This document shows, one piece after another, positions 21,810-32,258 of a stretch of 64,000 nucleotides of DNA (its first letter is position 1; each line of letters begins with the position of its first letter). The stretch lies in contig NC_057804.1 of the NCBI RefSeq assembly GCF_018294505.1, positions 250,830,219 to 250,894,218 on the forward strand, read 5' to 3'. Origin of the DNA: Triticum aestivum. Its lineage: Eukaryota > Streptophyta > Magnoliopsida > Poales > Poaceae. The notes beneath the pieces were generated by a model. It did not search any database and was not told where the DNA came from. It was given only the letters and a program-made list of their open reading frames with translations. The translations under genes and the position numbers were made by a program.

Positions 21810-22382
21810 ATGGAATTGAGGGTGCCTCATATGCTTCATCTTTTTAATGTCTTTCGTGAAAATAAAGATTTCGATAATTGTGCCATAGTGTTAGAAGAAG
21901 AATGCAATAAAATGCTTGGCATACAATCTTTGAATGATGAGCATGATTGCAATGTTGTTAGTATGAACTCCTTGAATATCCATGATGCTAATGATATGCA
22001 AAGCCACAAGCTTGGGGATGCTATGTTTGACGAAGATGATATTTTTTGTCCCCCAAGTTTTGATGAGCAAATTTATTTTCATGATAGCATGCCTCCTATT
22101 TATGATGATTATAATCATGAAAGTGGATTTGGAGAGGTCATGACTTTATTTAGTGATGAATCCACTATTTCAGAAGAGGTTCCAATTGAGAACAAAGTTG
22201 CTATCTATGATGATTATCGTGATGACATGTATGCTATAAAGAATAATCATAACCATGAAACTTGTCATCTTGATTTTAATTTTCAATTGGAGTATGCCTC
22301 ACATGATAGTTATTTTGTTGAGTTTGCTCCCACTACTAATCATGAGAAGAAATTTGCTTATGTGGAGAGTAATAAAAATTGA
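21810..22382 (+). CDS. U gag-like acidic ORF
   Basis: A 190-codon open frame starts MELRVPHMLHLFNVF and is rich in Asp, Glu, Asn and His. It includes SHKLGDAMFDEDDIFCPPSF, MPPIYDDYNHESGFGEVMTL and DDYRDDMYAIKNNHNHETCH, and ends FAYVESNKN. Similar acidic, Tyr/Asp-rich ORFs occur in non-autonomous Triticeae gypsy elements (family knowledge). It has no zinc knuckle or protease motif. The stop lies at the MULE junction, so the original C-terminus may have been cut off. Expression is unsupported. Confidence 0.6.
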   Translation: MELRVPHMLHLFNVFRENKDFDNCAIVLEEECNKMLGIQSLNDEHDCNVVSMNSLNIHDANDMQSHKLGDAMFDEDDIFCPPSFDEQIYFHDSMPPIYDDYNHESGFGEVMTLFSDESTISEEVPIENKVAIYDDYRDDMYAIKNNHNHETCHLDFNFQLEYASHDSYFVEFAPTTNHEKKFAYVESNKN

Positions 22383-22383
22383 G

Positions 22384-22467
22384 TTAATTATCCTTTTGCC
22401 CTCAGTGGTGTCCATGTGCTCAGTTTTGCCCTCAGATGCCAATTGTGCTCAGCTTTGCCCCTAGCCC
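22384..22467 (+). repeat. MULE left terminal inverted repeat
   Basis: TTAATTATCCTTTTGCCCTC at the outer end, continuing to TTTGCCCCTAGCCC. It pairs with 30139-30222 in reverse complement with a handful of mismatches. Confidence 0.9.
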
Positions 22468-22772
22468 GTGCGCACCGACTCGTTCCGTGAACTCTGTTGT
22501 CTCCGTCAGGTCAACGTTTTGACTCGGCCCTTACAGGTGGGACCAGGTGGCAGAGACGGCCAATTCTATTCAGACTGTTGCACGTGTGGCTTGTAGGACC
22601 CAGCAGAGAGCCGTTGCGGTGTGCTATAGAAGCGGGCAACGCACAACGACGGCGACCACGGCGACAGAGAGCATGGCGGTGACCACGGCAAGAGAGAGAG
22701 AGAGAGAGCGGCGGTGGGAAGCTAGCTGTGGAGGGTGCGGCGGCGTTGAGATCCCCTTCGGTTCCGAGCTCC

Positions 22773-23321
22773 ATGTCTTCCTCAAGCTCCAGCGCCACCT
22801 CGCGGATGCAGAGCCGGGTGCGTGTGGACATGCATGTCTTTGTCTGTCAGTGGTGCCGGGCGGGTGTTGTTCGGAGGGTTTCTCACACACCAAGGAACCA
22901 GAATCGTCCGTTCTACGTGTGCAGCGAGAATGGGGTAAGAATTGGGGCAATTGCACCATTTTCGTGGTCGGGATCTTTGAGCAATGGGTTGATCTGTTTG
23001 GTGTTCATGCAGGTGACATGCTTCTTTCTTTGGTTCGATGCTCTGGCCAAGACTCTGATGAATGAACTGCAAGAATAGCATGAAGAATGGTTGTGCATGC
23101 TGCCACGAATGGCAGTGGCCACAGCACGAGCTCCGGAAGAAGAGATGGAGGGCGAAGCACGCACTGACAGAGAGCTAGCTATTGAGCTTAGGATGTTGAA
23201 GAAGAAGGTTAGGGAGCTTGAAGATCAAGCACCACCAATACCCATTTGCAAATTCTTTTGGGCATTTGTAGGTATGGTAATCGCACTGGTTGTAATGTTG
23301 AAAATGTATGGAAAGGCATGA
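22773..23321 (+). pseudogene. GRF-type zinc-finger protein with coiled coil and membrane anchor
   Basis: Exon 1 (22773-22934) starts MSSSSSSATSRMQSRVRVD and has CQWCRAGVVRRVS and NRPFYVCSENG. A 78-bp intron follows (donor GTAAGA at 22935, acceptor TGCAG at 23012, phase 0). Exon 2 continues VTCFFLWFDALAKTL. The pattern C-x2-C, R-x-S-x-T, PFYVC, C-FF-x-WFD fits a GRF zinc finger. The same frame then has a coiled coil (ELAIELRMLKKKVRELEDQ) and a C-terminal membrane helix (FFWAFVGMVIALVVMLKMY), ending at TGA 23319. One in-frame TAG at 23076-23078 splits it, so it is either dead or read as a truncated protein. It lies about 300 bp inside the left TIR, facing inwards, as an accessory gene of the MULE. 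Confidence 0.75.
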
Positions 23322-24680
23322 ATTATGGAGGAATTTGTAAGCTTGAAATTGTATGAGAAAATTCACCTAGTTTAAATGTTGTCCAAAGTTGTTTAAATGT
23401 TGAAAAAAAAGAGAAGAAGTGACCAACATTTAAATATGTTGAAAAAAAGGAGAAGAAATGAGGAATTCGGAAACTTTTGATCAATGAAATGCAGCTCTCT
23501 GCTCTGCCTTTCTGTCAAAAAAAAGGTTGCTCTTGGGCCAAATTCAGAGCGTAGAGCCAAGTGCAGGCTAGACTAATGGGCCAACTGCATCCAATTAGGC
23601 CTATTCGGGGGTTCTCTTGCGTGTTTTTCAGTTTTTTGTTCTGATTTAATTTAGGCAGTAAATCATAATGCTGAAACTTTTTTTGAAGCTAATTGAATTA
23701 TTCCAGAGCCAAACATTTAAGGTTAGAAATTTTTTGGAGCTGTTAAATATTTAATAGCAATTTAATTACTCCAATTCAAATACACCGTGATTTAAATCAA
23801 AGACCAAAATGTCATGGAAAATGTGCCTCGGCTCTGGTAGAGGTTTACACCTGGTGCCAAAATAAATGAACATTTTTGGGGCATTACATTGAGAAAAAAA
23901 TAATTTGTCTAAAAGATGAAGGGTGGAAAATGCACAAAAAATTGGTGTGGCTGGGGACTCGAACACAAGACCACGTGGGTTTGTGGTGTTTAGGGCTTCG
24001 CTGGTAACCGCTAGGACAGATGGAAAGAGATTGACATGGTTAGGGAAGAAAGGTATACATAGTGAGACCATGAATGTTTGCACACGCGTGAGAGTGGTTT
24101 TCCCTTGTTTTGCACTGAAATATTGGAGGGTTGGAAGGTTGAAAACTTATGTTTGCACTACCACATGATTTTGGTTAGAGTGGCACTCGGTTTAGGGTTA
24201 GAGTGGCACTTGGTTTAGGATTTAAAGGGAATAAATTTGCATGTTAGTCGATGACTTGTTTTTTTGAATGAAAGAGAGGGCTTCTCGCCCCCTCTGATTT
24301 TCATTAATGAAAACCACAAGTTCTCCAACTTCATGACTTGGTTTAGGGAAGAAATGATATGTTTGGGCCTGGACATTTTTAACACACATAATAAACCCTA
24401 ATAACTTAGATAATATGCAACACACCGTGCCCTTACATTAAGCAATAATAATAAGTTCACGGACACATGACGAAACATTACACAACACGACACGACATAG
24501 AAAAGCAACAAACTAGAAACGAAACATGACGAGCTTGACTCGGGGCTTGAACATCTTCATCTTCACCTCCTTCTTCCACCTTGACCGCGTGCCCCTTCAA
24601 CACCGTCTTCAACTTCACACCTCCTCCTCCTCCTTGTAGGGAAGGGAGTGCATCTGTCCTGGTGTGGGGAAGATGCTCTC
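23322..24680. other. MULE interior without recognised gene
   Basis: AT-rich in the first part. No coding frame longer than about 105 codons is convincing. Near 24540-24650 the minus strand holds an acidic Glu/Asp-rich stretch (KVEEGGEDEDVQAPSQA). It could be an out-of-frame extension or 3' exon of the gene at 24681-25022. Confidence 0.45.
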
Positions 24681-25022
24681 TTAGTTGGTGTAGATGTTGT
24701 ACACGGTGAAGAAGATGGCCTTGCAGCCGCACCAAAAGACTTGGCCGAGGAGCTCGCGCGCGTCAAACGGGTTGGTTAAGGTGACTGTGAGCAGTAAAAG
24801 GATGCTGCCGCGGTCTCGAACCTCATTGAGGGTGAACATCCTAGGCGAGCCAAGTGGGAGGTGGGCATAGCCGGCTCTAAGGAAGGCGCGGGTGAGTTCG
24901 ACGGAACCCCTCCACATTGAAATAGCGCACACACGGAGCTCACTCTCCACGAGCACACCCGGTGAGTAGCGCAGCTCTGGCATGATAGGCGGACGGTTGA
25001 AGGTCGGTCCATTGAACTGCAT
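24681..25022 (-). CDS. Small uncharacterised ORF (113 codons) in the MULE
   Basis: The ATG at 25022 gives MQFNGPTFNRPPIMPELRYS and the frame stays open to TAA at 24681. It includes two hydrophobic stretches (GSILLLLTVTLTNPF and VFWCGCKAIFFTVYNIYTN). I do not recognise a family. Support for a real gene is the TATA box about 105 bp upstream (25125-25134) and a pyrimidine-rich leader. Possible downstream exons near 24540-24650 encode an acidic tail. It could be a gene fragment picked up by the MULE; no introns can be proven. Confidence 0.45.
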   Translation of the reverse strand: MQFNGPTFNRPPIMPELRYSPGVLVESELRVCAISMWRGSVELTRAFLRAGYAHLPLGSPRMFTLNEVRDRGSILLLLTVTLTNPFDARELLGQVFWCGCKAIFFTVYNIYTN

Positions 25023-25124
25023 CTTCACTTGGTCTCGCTTGGGGAGGGCTCGGTCGCTTGGGTGTTTGAAGTTGGAGATAATGGATCGGATTTGGCTTGT
25101 GGGTGGGAGAGGAAGAGAGGCGCC

Positions 25125-25134
25125 CCATTTATAG
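25125..25134 (-). promoter_or_regulatory. TATA box upstream of the 113-codon ORF
   Basis: The minus strand reads CTATAAATGG, followed by a CT/CA-rich leader of about 100 bases to the ATG at 25022. Confidence 0.5.
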
Positions 25135-25329
25135 GCATGTGGGTGGGAGAGGAAGAGACAAAGGATGAGAATGGCGTGTGTGTGAATCCGGACGCGTGTG
25201 TGTATCCGTTACGTTTTGCACTCTTTAATTTTTGCACGAAAACGATGCATGGGGCACGTGCGTGCATCTGAATCACTGCATAGCTCTTTGACCGTGCCCG
25301 TGCATCTGACTCGCTGCCCTGAACCACTG

Positions 25330-25480
25330 TCGTAATGTGTGCATTGCCACCTAGCTCGCCTCGCTAGCCTAGCTCGCCTAGCACACCTTGCTCGCCTCGC
25401 TCGCATGCATGCACGTCCGCCTCCCACGCATGCAAACCCACGTCGCCGCCTCCCATGCATGCAAGGCATGGAAAGGCTGA
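25330..25480. repeat. Short GC-rich repeats and CATGCATG palindromes
   Basis: Repeats built on CTCGCCTCGCTAGCCTAG are followed by three GCATGCA-containing blocks (about 25402, 25430 and 25454), two of them CATGCATG palindromes. CATGCATG is the RY element core bound by B3-type factors (established knowledge). Whether it acts on the neighbouring ORF at 25022 is unknown. Confidence 0.45.
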
Positions 25481-25726
25481 GACGGGCTATTTACTGCGGT
25501 CTCAGGCCCAGACAACGAGATGGCCCAACGGTCCATCCAGTGTGCCTGGTATTTGTTTAAAAAACAATCTCCCAGTCAATCAGATTGAATCTCGCGGATC
25601 ACCCCCCTCCTCCCTGCAGATTCCTTCTAGAAGGGTTAGAACGACGGCCCTTGATCACCGCTAGGGTTAGATGGACGGTCCTTGTTCAGTGTTAGGGTTA
25701 GCGGGGTTTGGGAGGGGTTTTGAGCG

Positions 25727-26420
25727 GTCAAAGCTATGTTTGACCGGATTTCAAATGAGCATAATAAATAAAATAAAAATCAAAAAAATAAAAAACCTGC
25801 GCACATAGTCTTCTTATGTCATATACTAACGATTTAGGTTGATAAACAAGGTTTACATACATTTAAACGATAAGTACATGTGTATTATGTGATATCTCGA
25901 GTATTTCAAACTCTCTTGTATGAAGTGAAGAGAAGTGTTTTGGGGAAATGAACATGAAAATTTCAAAAAAAAACTCACCACCGCTTCATTTTGGAGTGAC
26001 TAAGAAGGATCCAGGCTTAGTTTTTCATTTTGATGTTTTAGACTTGTTTAAATCTTGGTCAAAGTTAAGTTTGACTAGAATTCAAATGAGCAAAACAAAT
26101 TAAAAAAATTCAAAAAATGGAAAACCCAGTGCACATAGTCTGTATATATACAATATATGTGTAGGAAAGTTATTTGGCTGATTTAGACAAGGTCGGAAAA
26201 AACCTTGCTTAGAAATGAGGTCGTTTACCCTACCTTTGGACCCCTCTTTTTAGCACATTTTTCATGAAAATTTTAAAAACCTCACCACAACTTCATTTTG
26301 GATTGACTAAGAAGGATCCAGCCTTAGTTTTTCATTTTGATGTTTTAGACTTGTTTAAATCTTGGTCAAAGTTAAGTTTGACCATAATTCAAATGAGCAA
26401 AACAAATTAAAAAAATACAA
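25727..26420. repeat. Tandem repeat, about 307-332 bp unit, 2.2 copies
   Basis: Three starts of the block CAAAG.TA.GTTTGAC followed by TTCAAATGAGCA occur at about 25727, 26059 and 26366. Two copies of CATTTTGGA.TGACTAAGAAG with the following GGTCAAAGTTAAGTTTGAC block lie 307 bp apart (about 25987 and 26294). The array sits between the small ORF and the transposase 3' end. Confidence 0.8.
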
Positions 26421-26555
26421 CAGATTTAAATCGGCCAAACATGTGCTCATTCAAACATCATCCAACAGATTTAAACATCATGTCAAACATAGTTCTAACA
26501 TAGATCCAACATCATCCAACAGAAAATACAACATTATTCATAATGTTTCATAATT

Positions 26556-29500
26556 ATTCATAGCGTTGGGGCTTCTCTCTGTTCCTTGAGCTTCTTGCCA
26601 TCACTTTGCTCCTCATGCACCTTGTGCTCATTGCTTCTTCTCTTATCCTCTTGGTTGTCAATACCTTGCGCGTCTTCTTCAAACCTATCATAGAGATGTG
26701 CAAAACATAAAGGGTAATGAGATCATGTCAAGTGATAAATGTACAGTAGTATTTGACCCTTGCAAGATTTACATACCTAGCAGAACTCACAAGAACAGAT
26801 GGTTGGTCACCATTTGGAGCCTCACTTGGATCATCATTTGGAGCCTCAATTGGATCACCATGATCACCAATTGGAGCCTCACTTGGATCACCATGATCAC
26901 CATTCGGAGCCTCACTTGAATCATTATTTGGAGGGTATTTTGGATCATCGTCAAAATCATGCGGTTGTTGACCATCATCATTTGGAACCTCGTCAAAACC
27001 CTCATCTGATGCAACCGGCTGTTGACCATCATTTTATCATCAGTGGAGGCAACCGGCTGCTGACCAACATTTTCATCGAAGCCTTCATTGAAACTCTCTC
27101 CGAACGCTAGATCTACTATGTTATCACAATACTTACCGAAATGACCAAACCCACCACACCTTGTGCACTTACGCTTCCTCGCTCCAAGTCCAGCTCCTTC
27201 GCTGCGAGGTCTGATTTGACTCTTCCTTGGTCTACCTGCCGCTCTCTTCAGAACTGGAGCACAAAGCTTGAATCCAGGGTCCACCATGTCCCATTGTTGT
27301 TTTCCCTCCATAGCAGGCAAGGCATAAGCATATGTGGCGTTGAACCTTGCAACAAAGTAGTAATCATGCACATCCTGATGTATGTTCCCTGTTGGACCTG
27401 GGAGAGAAGTGATGAAAAACAAGGCATGAATGCATGGCAACCCAGTTATCTACTATTGCCTACAACTGCAAGTTCTAGCTTCTAAATCCACTGGATATCT
27501 CCATTCCCTCTTCTCTTTATCCAAATATGAAATCTCTGCTGTGGTACCCGAGCAAAGAGTCATGTTCATTTCCAAGCATGTTGTTTTCTGCTTCAGTTCA
27601 TTCATCACGGCAGGGATGATAATGTGGCCCATGAATTTTGCCTCGGCTATTCCTGCACGATAATGAAATTTCTGCATGTATTCTATCCTTATCCTGTCAA
27701 GCAAATCCACCACATAATGGCCCTTTAGTTTCCGGATCGTTGAGTTAAAAGACTCTGCTAGATTATTGTGCATATAGTCAACTTTTCTCAGTTCACCGAA
27801 TTGGCTTCTGGTCCATAACTTGGAGTGGTGTGTTTCCAAGTATTCTTTCACTTTGGGATTCATGTATAACTGCCTCAAGTGGTAGTTGTGCTTCTTCACA
27901 TTGCAAGTCAAAGATGCTAGCCATAAATTGTCGGTATACACCTTTCCTTTGAATTTCTTCATGAAATTTGCAGCAAGGTGATGCATGCATTCCCTATGCT
28001 CTACTCCAGGGAACACATGTCCAGGGCCACTTCGAAACCTTTGGAGGCATCTATATGAATGACCAACCCATTGGGATGTGCAATAGCCCCCCAGCTTTCC
28101 TCAGACTCTGTCTCCAGCACACCGTAGGCAACTGGAAATACAAAACTGTGTGCATCAACTGCACAAGCTGCTACTAACTGTCCTTTAAACCTGCATGTGA
28201 GAAAAGTGGCATCAATAGCCAAATAAGTCCTGCAGCCTGCCAAAAAACCCGGTGACAAGCCTCAAAGCAAACAAAAACCCTCCTAAAGCATTCCTTGGTC
28301 TTTGTCACTCCCCTGAATGTGTACTCCACGGTGTGGTGATCAATATCTACAATACTACCTGGGCTTGTCCTCTCCACTTCACCTTTAAATGAATACAAAA
28401 TTGGAAACTTTCCTGCCAGTTACCATAAATAGCATCCATAGCATGCTGTTTACCATTGAACAACCTCATGTATGGTAAATCTATCTTGAACTTATCTGTG
28501 ATGTTCTTCTGCAATTCCTTTGGACCCACTTGCTGGTTTTCTTTCACCCACTTCTTTACTTCTTCTACCACCCATCTTGACTTGGCTCTACTGATTGTAT
28601 CCTTCCTAAGGGTTGATTCCTGGCATGTGTGCTTAAAGGGTTCACTTTGACCTGAACATTAGTGCTATTTCGCATTTTAGATGCGAGCAGCCTCCATGGG
28701 CAACCCTTAGTCGGACAGTGCACTCTGTAATGTACTTGATCGCTCTTGTCAACTTTGATAGTACGTTCTACCTTGATGCAGTATGTCACAAGTGCATTTC
28801 TACACTCACTCATGGATGCAAAAACTGTACTTTCTTCCATATGAGGGTTCAAAGGGTCCCATTAAACAGCTGCAAGGTCTTCGTCCTCACCCACCATGTC
28901 ATCATCCACACGGACTACATTGTGAGCCTCATCTTGGTTTTTAGCCCGAGGTGGCCGTCGTAAATTCTGAATAACATCAGAATATAACTTCTCTTCATCA
29001 ACCCCAGAATTGTAGTCATCAGGCTCCACTTCAAGGGGGGCCATACTGCCGTTGCCCACACTTGACGAGCCACCACGTCGCCGTGCACCAACTGAACTAT
29101 TCTCACTAGAGATGCCATTACGACGACTTGGTTCTCCCCGAGATGTTGCACCCGCCATCCTAGGTCCAAATGCCTGCTCAAGCACATCAATTTGCAGCCT
29201 CACATGAAAATTATCTTTCTCTTTATGCCTAGCAAACATGGTAGCCATCTCTTCATCATTACTAACTGTCACCCATTTCTTTTCCCCGTCATAGTATTTG
29301 TATACCACTACATCAAGCAAACCCCAAGGATATTGGCTACAAAGTACCTCCCCAAATTGTCTGAAACTCCAATTACTAGCCATTGGCAACCGATAATTGA
29401 AACCTCCTTGGTATTTCTTCTTATCCTTTGCATCGAATATGTACTGGTCCCTTGTAATTTGCACCAAGAAAGCAAACCACAACTCCATCCTAACCGGCGA

Positions 29501-29685
29501 AAAACAGAGATACAATCAACACACTAATTGGGAAAACCTACTCGAATCGACTTTCCAAATGCACAAATAAGCTCAATCTAAACAAGATGCATGACTTACC
29601 CCTCGGGAACCCAGTCGTGGACGCGATGGATCTCCGGCCCGATGCCTGCCTCACCAAATACTCCGGGGTCGCCCCTGCTCGCCAT
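26556..29685 (-). pseudogene. MuDR-type transposase, multi-exon, decayed
   Basis: Exon 1 starts MASRGDPGVFGEAGIGPEIH at 29685, with donor GTAAGT at 29599. Exon 2 begins MELWFAFLVQITRDQ at about 29489 and has a PB1-like N-terminal domain. A MuDR DNA-binding domain follows (VHYRVHCPTKGCPWRLLASK), then the MULE catalytic domain with YLAIDATFLTCRFKGQL, LVIHIDASKGFEVAL and FPGVEHRECMHHL; the expected Asp residues are present. A SWIM zinc finger (TCSCRQ..TGLPCIHA) and a CCHC knuckle (CTRCGGFGHFGKYCDN) come next, then an acidic repeat tail. The last exon (26556-26693) follows a GTATGT donor near 26777. In-frame stops at about 28862 and 27453 (the latter replacing the Trp of the SWIM motif) and frameshifts near 28650, 28400, 28260, 28010 and 27030 make it non-functional. 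Confidence 0.88.
26816..26935 (-). repeat. 36-bp coding minisatellite in the transposase tail
   Basis: GGAGCCTCACTTGGATCA recurs with spacers of ATCACCATG type about every 18-36 bases. On the minus strand it encodes an acidic repeat, SEAPNGDHGDP and variants, at the C-terminus of the transposase. Confidence 0.75.
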
Positions 29686-30138
29686 TTCGCCATGGGGTTC
29701 TTCCTCCTAGTTCAAAAAGCTCCAGCAGCCCCCTACCTTTGAGCGCTCTGGTCGGGCGCACGGAAGGAGGTCGCGCCGCGGGTCGAGAGGGTGGCGAGCG
29801 CCCCACCCGTGGCGTTGCAGGAAGGTGGCGGGCGTCGCAGGTAGCGGTGGAGCATTGATGCAGGACGGTAGCGGCGGAGCAGGCCATGCAGCTAGTGGCA
29901 GGGCAGCTACTGGCTGCGGCGCAGGTGGCGGCGGCGGCGCAGGATGGCTGGCCGGCAGGAAAGAGTGATTTGGGAATCCTACGAATGATTTGGGGATTTG
30001 GTTGCACGGGCCTACATGTCAGCTCCGGACCCACGTCCACACGGTCCCACGTGTAAGCTCCGGACCCACAACCACTAACGTCGGCGGACGGAATCGACTC
30101 AAATATGGCTGTTTGGCCTCGTCATAGTAGCTATGCGT

Positions 30139-30222
30139 GGACTAGGGGCAAAACTGAGCACAATTCGCATCTGAGGGAAAAACTGAGCACACGGACACCA
30201 CTGAGGGCAAAAGGATAATTAA
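30139..30222 (-). repeat. MULE right terminal inverted repeat
   Basis: Reverse complement of the left repeat over 84 bp with about 90% identity by eye. It ends GGATAATTAA at 30222. The segment between it and transposase exon 1 (29686-30138) is GC-rich and presumably holds the transposase promoter and 5' leader. Confidence 0.9.
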
Positions 30223-32258
30223 TCCTAAAGAAAAACTTTTACAAACTCAGTTTGCTCTTGTTGTTGTAAATATGTAAAGCCAGCATTCAAGTTTTCAGCA
30301 AAGATTATGAACTAACCATATTCACAATAACACTTAGGTCTGATGTTACTCATATCAATGGCATAATCAACTGGCGAGCAATAATAATGAATCTCGGGTG
30401 ACAACACTTTCTCAAAACAATCATAATATGATATAACAAGATGGTATCTCGCTAGCCCTTTCCGAGACCGCAAAACATAAATGCAGAGCACATCTGAAGA
30501 TCAAGGACTGACTAGACATTGTAATTAATGGTAAAAGAGATCCAGTCATAGTTATACTCAATATAAATTAATAGTAATGGATGCAAATGACAGATGTGCT
30601 CTCCAAGTGGTGCTTTTTAGTAAGAGGATGATGACTTAACATAAAAGTAAATAGATAGGCCCTTCACAGAGGGAAGCATGGATTTGTAGAGGTGCCAGAG
30701 CTTGAGTTTTGAAATAGAGATAAATAATATTTTGGGTGGCATACTTTCATTGTCAACATAACAACCAAGAGATCTCGATATCTTCCATGCTACACACATT
30801 ATAGGCGGTTCCCAAACAGAATGGTAAAGTTTATACTCCCCCACAACCAACAAGCATCAATCCATGGCTTGCCCGAAACAATAGGTGCCTCCAAATAAAA
30901 ACAATCCCGGGGGAGTTTTGTTTGCAATTATTTTGGTTTGAGCATGGGACCGGGCATCCCGGTTACCGACCATTTTCTCGTGAGTGAGGAGCGGAGTCCA
31001 CTCCTCGTGAGAATAACCCACCTAGCATGGAAGATATAGACAGCCCTAGTTGATACATGAGTTGTTCGAGCATACAAAATCGAATTTCATTTTAAGGTTT
31101 AGAGTTTGGCACATACAAATTTACTTGGAACGACAGGTAGATACCGCATATAGGAAGGTATGGTGGACTCATATGGAATAACTTTGGGGTTTATGGAAGT
31201 GGATGCACAAGCAGTATTCCCGCTTAGTACAAGTGAAGGCTAGAAGAGGCTGGGAAGCGACCAACTAGAGAGCGACAACAGTCATGAACATGCATTAAAA
31301 TTAATCAACACTGAGTGCAAGAATGAGTAGGATATAAATCACCATGAACATAAATGTCGGGGAGGCTATGTTGATTTTGTTTCAACTACATGCGTGAACA
31401 TGTGCCAAGTCAAGCCACTCGAATCGTTCAAAGGAGGATACCACCCTGTCATACCACATCACAACCATTTTAATAGCATGTTGGCATGCAAGGAAAACCT
31501 TTATAAAATCCTAGCTAATTAAGAATGGCATGAGCAACTATAATCTCTAATTGTCATTGCAAACATGTTTCATTTATAATAGGCTGAATCAGGAACGATG
31601 AACTAATCATATTTACAGAAACAAGATAGGTCGAGTTCATACCAGCTTCTCTCATCTCAATCAGTCCATCATATATCATCATTATTGCCTTTCACTTGCA
31701 CGGTTGAACGGTGTGGATAATAATAATAGTGCATGTGCATTGGATTAAGCTAGAATCTGCAAGAGTTTAAGACAAGGGAGAAGACAAGGTAATATGGGCT
31801 CTTGGTTAAATCAATAATAATGCAAATGAGAGCCACTCAACATTTTCATCATGGTCTTCTCCTCTCAACCCCCAAAGAAAAGAAAAGAAATAAAACTATT
31901 TACACAGGAAAGCTCCCAACAAGGAAAATAAGAATGAGAAATCTTTTTGAGTTTTCTTTTAATTACTACTACTACACGCATGGAAAGTAAACTAGCTAAA
32001 AGATATAACTAATTTTTTTGGTTTTTCTTAAGGTTTTTCAAACACACAAGAAAAAAGCTTAGAAAAGAGAATAAACTAGCATGGATAGTACAATGAAAAA
32101 GTATGAACACTGACAACTAGAATGAGTGTGTGAACATGACTGTAATGTCGGCGAAAAATACATACTCCACCAAGCTTAGGATTTTGGCCTAAGTTGGTCT
32201 AATCCCACGGATCAAAACTGCCTTTTCCGGTGTGCGGAGGAGTGTCATCTGGGTGCCA
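30223..32258 (-). other. Y 3' internal non-coding region
   Basis: About 2 kb with no credible coding frame. It has a short AT-rich tract near 31940-32030 and the typical module CTAAGCTTGGTGGAGTATG in minus orientation near 32160-32180. Similarity around 31000-31240 to Z near 5560-5760 shows shared ancestry of the non-coding region. Confidence 0.55.

Larger units (their letters stand above)
20011..22383 (+). mobile_element. Element U: gypsy LTR retrotransposon, 3' part lost
   Basis: A complete LTR (20011-21683) is followed by a degenerate primer-binding site and a gag-like ORF. Sequence then breaks off at 22383 where the MULE begins. On the far side of the MULE (30223) the sequence belongs to a different, oppositely oriented element, so the rest of U has been lost or displaced. 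Confidence 0.8.
22384..30222 (-). mobile_element. MuDR-type Mutator-like element (MULE) with accessory genes
   Basis: Bounded by 84-bp terminal inverted repeats that are about 90% identical by eye (TTAATTATCCTTTTGCCCTC outermost). It contains a MuDR-type transposase gene on the minus strand (26556-29685), a GRF zinc-finger gene at the opposite end on the plus strand, and a further small minus-strand ORF. No clean 9-bp target duplication is visible: left flank AAAATTGAG, right flank TCCTAAAGA. The flanks also belong to two different retroelements. Confidence 0.85.

Noticed and set aside
22511..22831. Minus-strand frames across the start of the GRF gene
   Set aside because: Antisense shadows of the GRF exon and leader; no motif.
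29651..30040. 129-codon Ala/Pro/Arg-rich frame next to the MULE right TIR
   Set aside because: GC-rich leader of the transposase gene; composition-driven open frame without motifs, overlapping exon 1.
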